NCBI GenBank assembly: GCA_015061985.1
Contig: SUVN01000015.1
Location: 1-61,013 of the forward strand
Direction: 5' to 3'
Source of the DNA: Akkermansiaceae bacterium
GTDB taxonomy: Bacteria > Verrucomicrobiota > Verrucomicrobiia > Verrucomicrobiales > Akkermansiaceae
DNA: 61,013 nt
The notes under the pieces are model-generated. The model was not told the DNA's origin. It was given only the letters and a program-made list of their open reading frames with translations, and ran no database searches. Both the position numbers and the translations under genes were made by a program. Positions 60,776-61,013 of the stretch are shown piece by piece (the first letter of the stretch is position 1; each line of letters begins with the position of its first letter).

Positions 60776-60891
60776 TCTCCTCGCCGAATACCCTGACATC
60801 TCTGTGCTCTCTCCGCGCTTTCACGCTTTTTCAAAGCCTTACCAAATATGAATATGCTACTACCGCCTGCGTCGGTCGCCCTTTCCCCCAA

Positions 60892-61013
60892 ATCGAGTAG
60901 GGGGACTTTCGTCCCCCTCTCACACCACCGTACGTGCGAATTACCGCATACGGCGGTTTCCAATCAGCGTTTGAGGAGTTGATAAAACGAGATATATCCC
61001 TCTGCTCGTAGCC
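60892..61013 (-). mobile_element. 3' end of a group II intron (domains V-VI), continuing past the right edge
   Basis: On the minus strand the sequence shows a domain V-like hairpin (60920-60955, CCGCCGTATGCGG opposite CGCACGTACGGTGG) followed by a domain VI hairpin with stem GGGGGAC/GTCCCCC and a GAAA loop. Then comes TA-CTC-GAT: the A at 60898 is the expected branch point and GAT at 60894-60892 the 3' end. The catalytic triad reads CGC, as in group IIC introns, not AGC. The bulk of the intron lies outside the window. Confidence 0.75.
60964..61011 (-). CDS. Possible C-terminal end of the intron reverse transcriptase/maturase
   Basis: One minus-strand frame entering from the right edge reads LRAEGYISFYQLLKR and stops at 60964, just before domain V. 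That is where intron-encoded reverse transcriptases normally end. Too short to prove; partial gene. Confidence 0.35.
   Translation of the reverse strand, partial: LRAEGYISFYQLLKR

Overview
The window looks like a chromosomal segment of a host-associated Verrucomicrobium close to Akkermansia. Support comes from the gene content: a giant autotransporter whose signal peptide starts MKLHLP, a TIGR04073-type secreted protein (a family known mainly from Verrucomicrobia), a fused LpxC/FabZ, and a mucin-glycan toolkit made of an S1 sulfatase, GH20 hexosaminidase, GH16, GH31 and FucO lactaldehyde reductase. Most of the window is ordinary core genome. The two edges carry structured RNA, and the right edge enters a group II intron.

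Layout. 1-475: promoter and first part of an unidentified, hairpin-rich minus-strand transcript, then the autotransporter terminator. 476-7660: autotransporter. 7858-8700: rpmI and rplT without infC. 8714-16700: RibD-C reductase, HIT protein, GH31 glucosidase overlapping a soluble histidine kinase, iron-type alcohol dehydrogenase, zinc ribbon, rpsT, an OmpR-type regulator and tmk. 16934-21057: a three-gene DUF2156/cysteine-cluster operon, an Spx/ArsC protein under a PerR-like palindrome, ispF-pncC and a 52-residue His-rich exported peptide. 21164-28994: MATE pump plus sulfatase, RNase R plus lipoprotein, and a GGGtGRT/NifU-like pair. 29264-35415: enolase, a DUF3592 protein, mntP, fucO, GH16 and an ion permease. 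35597-39898: lpxC/fabZ, then rpmH-rnpA-yidD-yidC. 40089-42912: two coupled radical-SAM/SPASM enzymes, the second AhbC-like (alternative heme pathway), then the TIGR04073 protein. 43403-48875: GH20, RmlD-like reductase, truA, an acidic-tailed lipoprotein and a GNAT protein. 48963-55508: ExbB-ExbD-ExbD-TPR-secreted protein operon. 55810-60515: small lipoprotein and an AsmA-like/IF-1-like/U32 operon. 60561-61013: candidate ~180-nt RNA and the 3' end of a group II intron.

The most general signal is promoter placement. At about 18 genes I can read sigma70-like elements (usually a 17-bp spacer) whose -10 box ends only 6-16 bases before the start codon, so their transcripts should be leaderless or nearly so. 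I used this to choose several starts. Ribosomal-protein genes, the exbB operon, GH20 and the NifU-like gene instead have real leaders. All functional calls rest on reading motifs in the translations; no database search was run.
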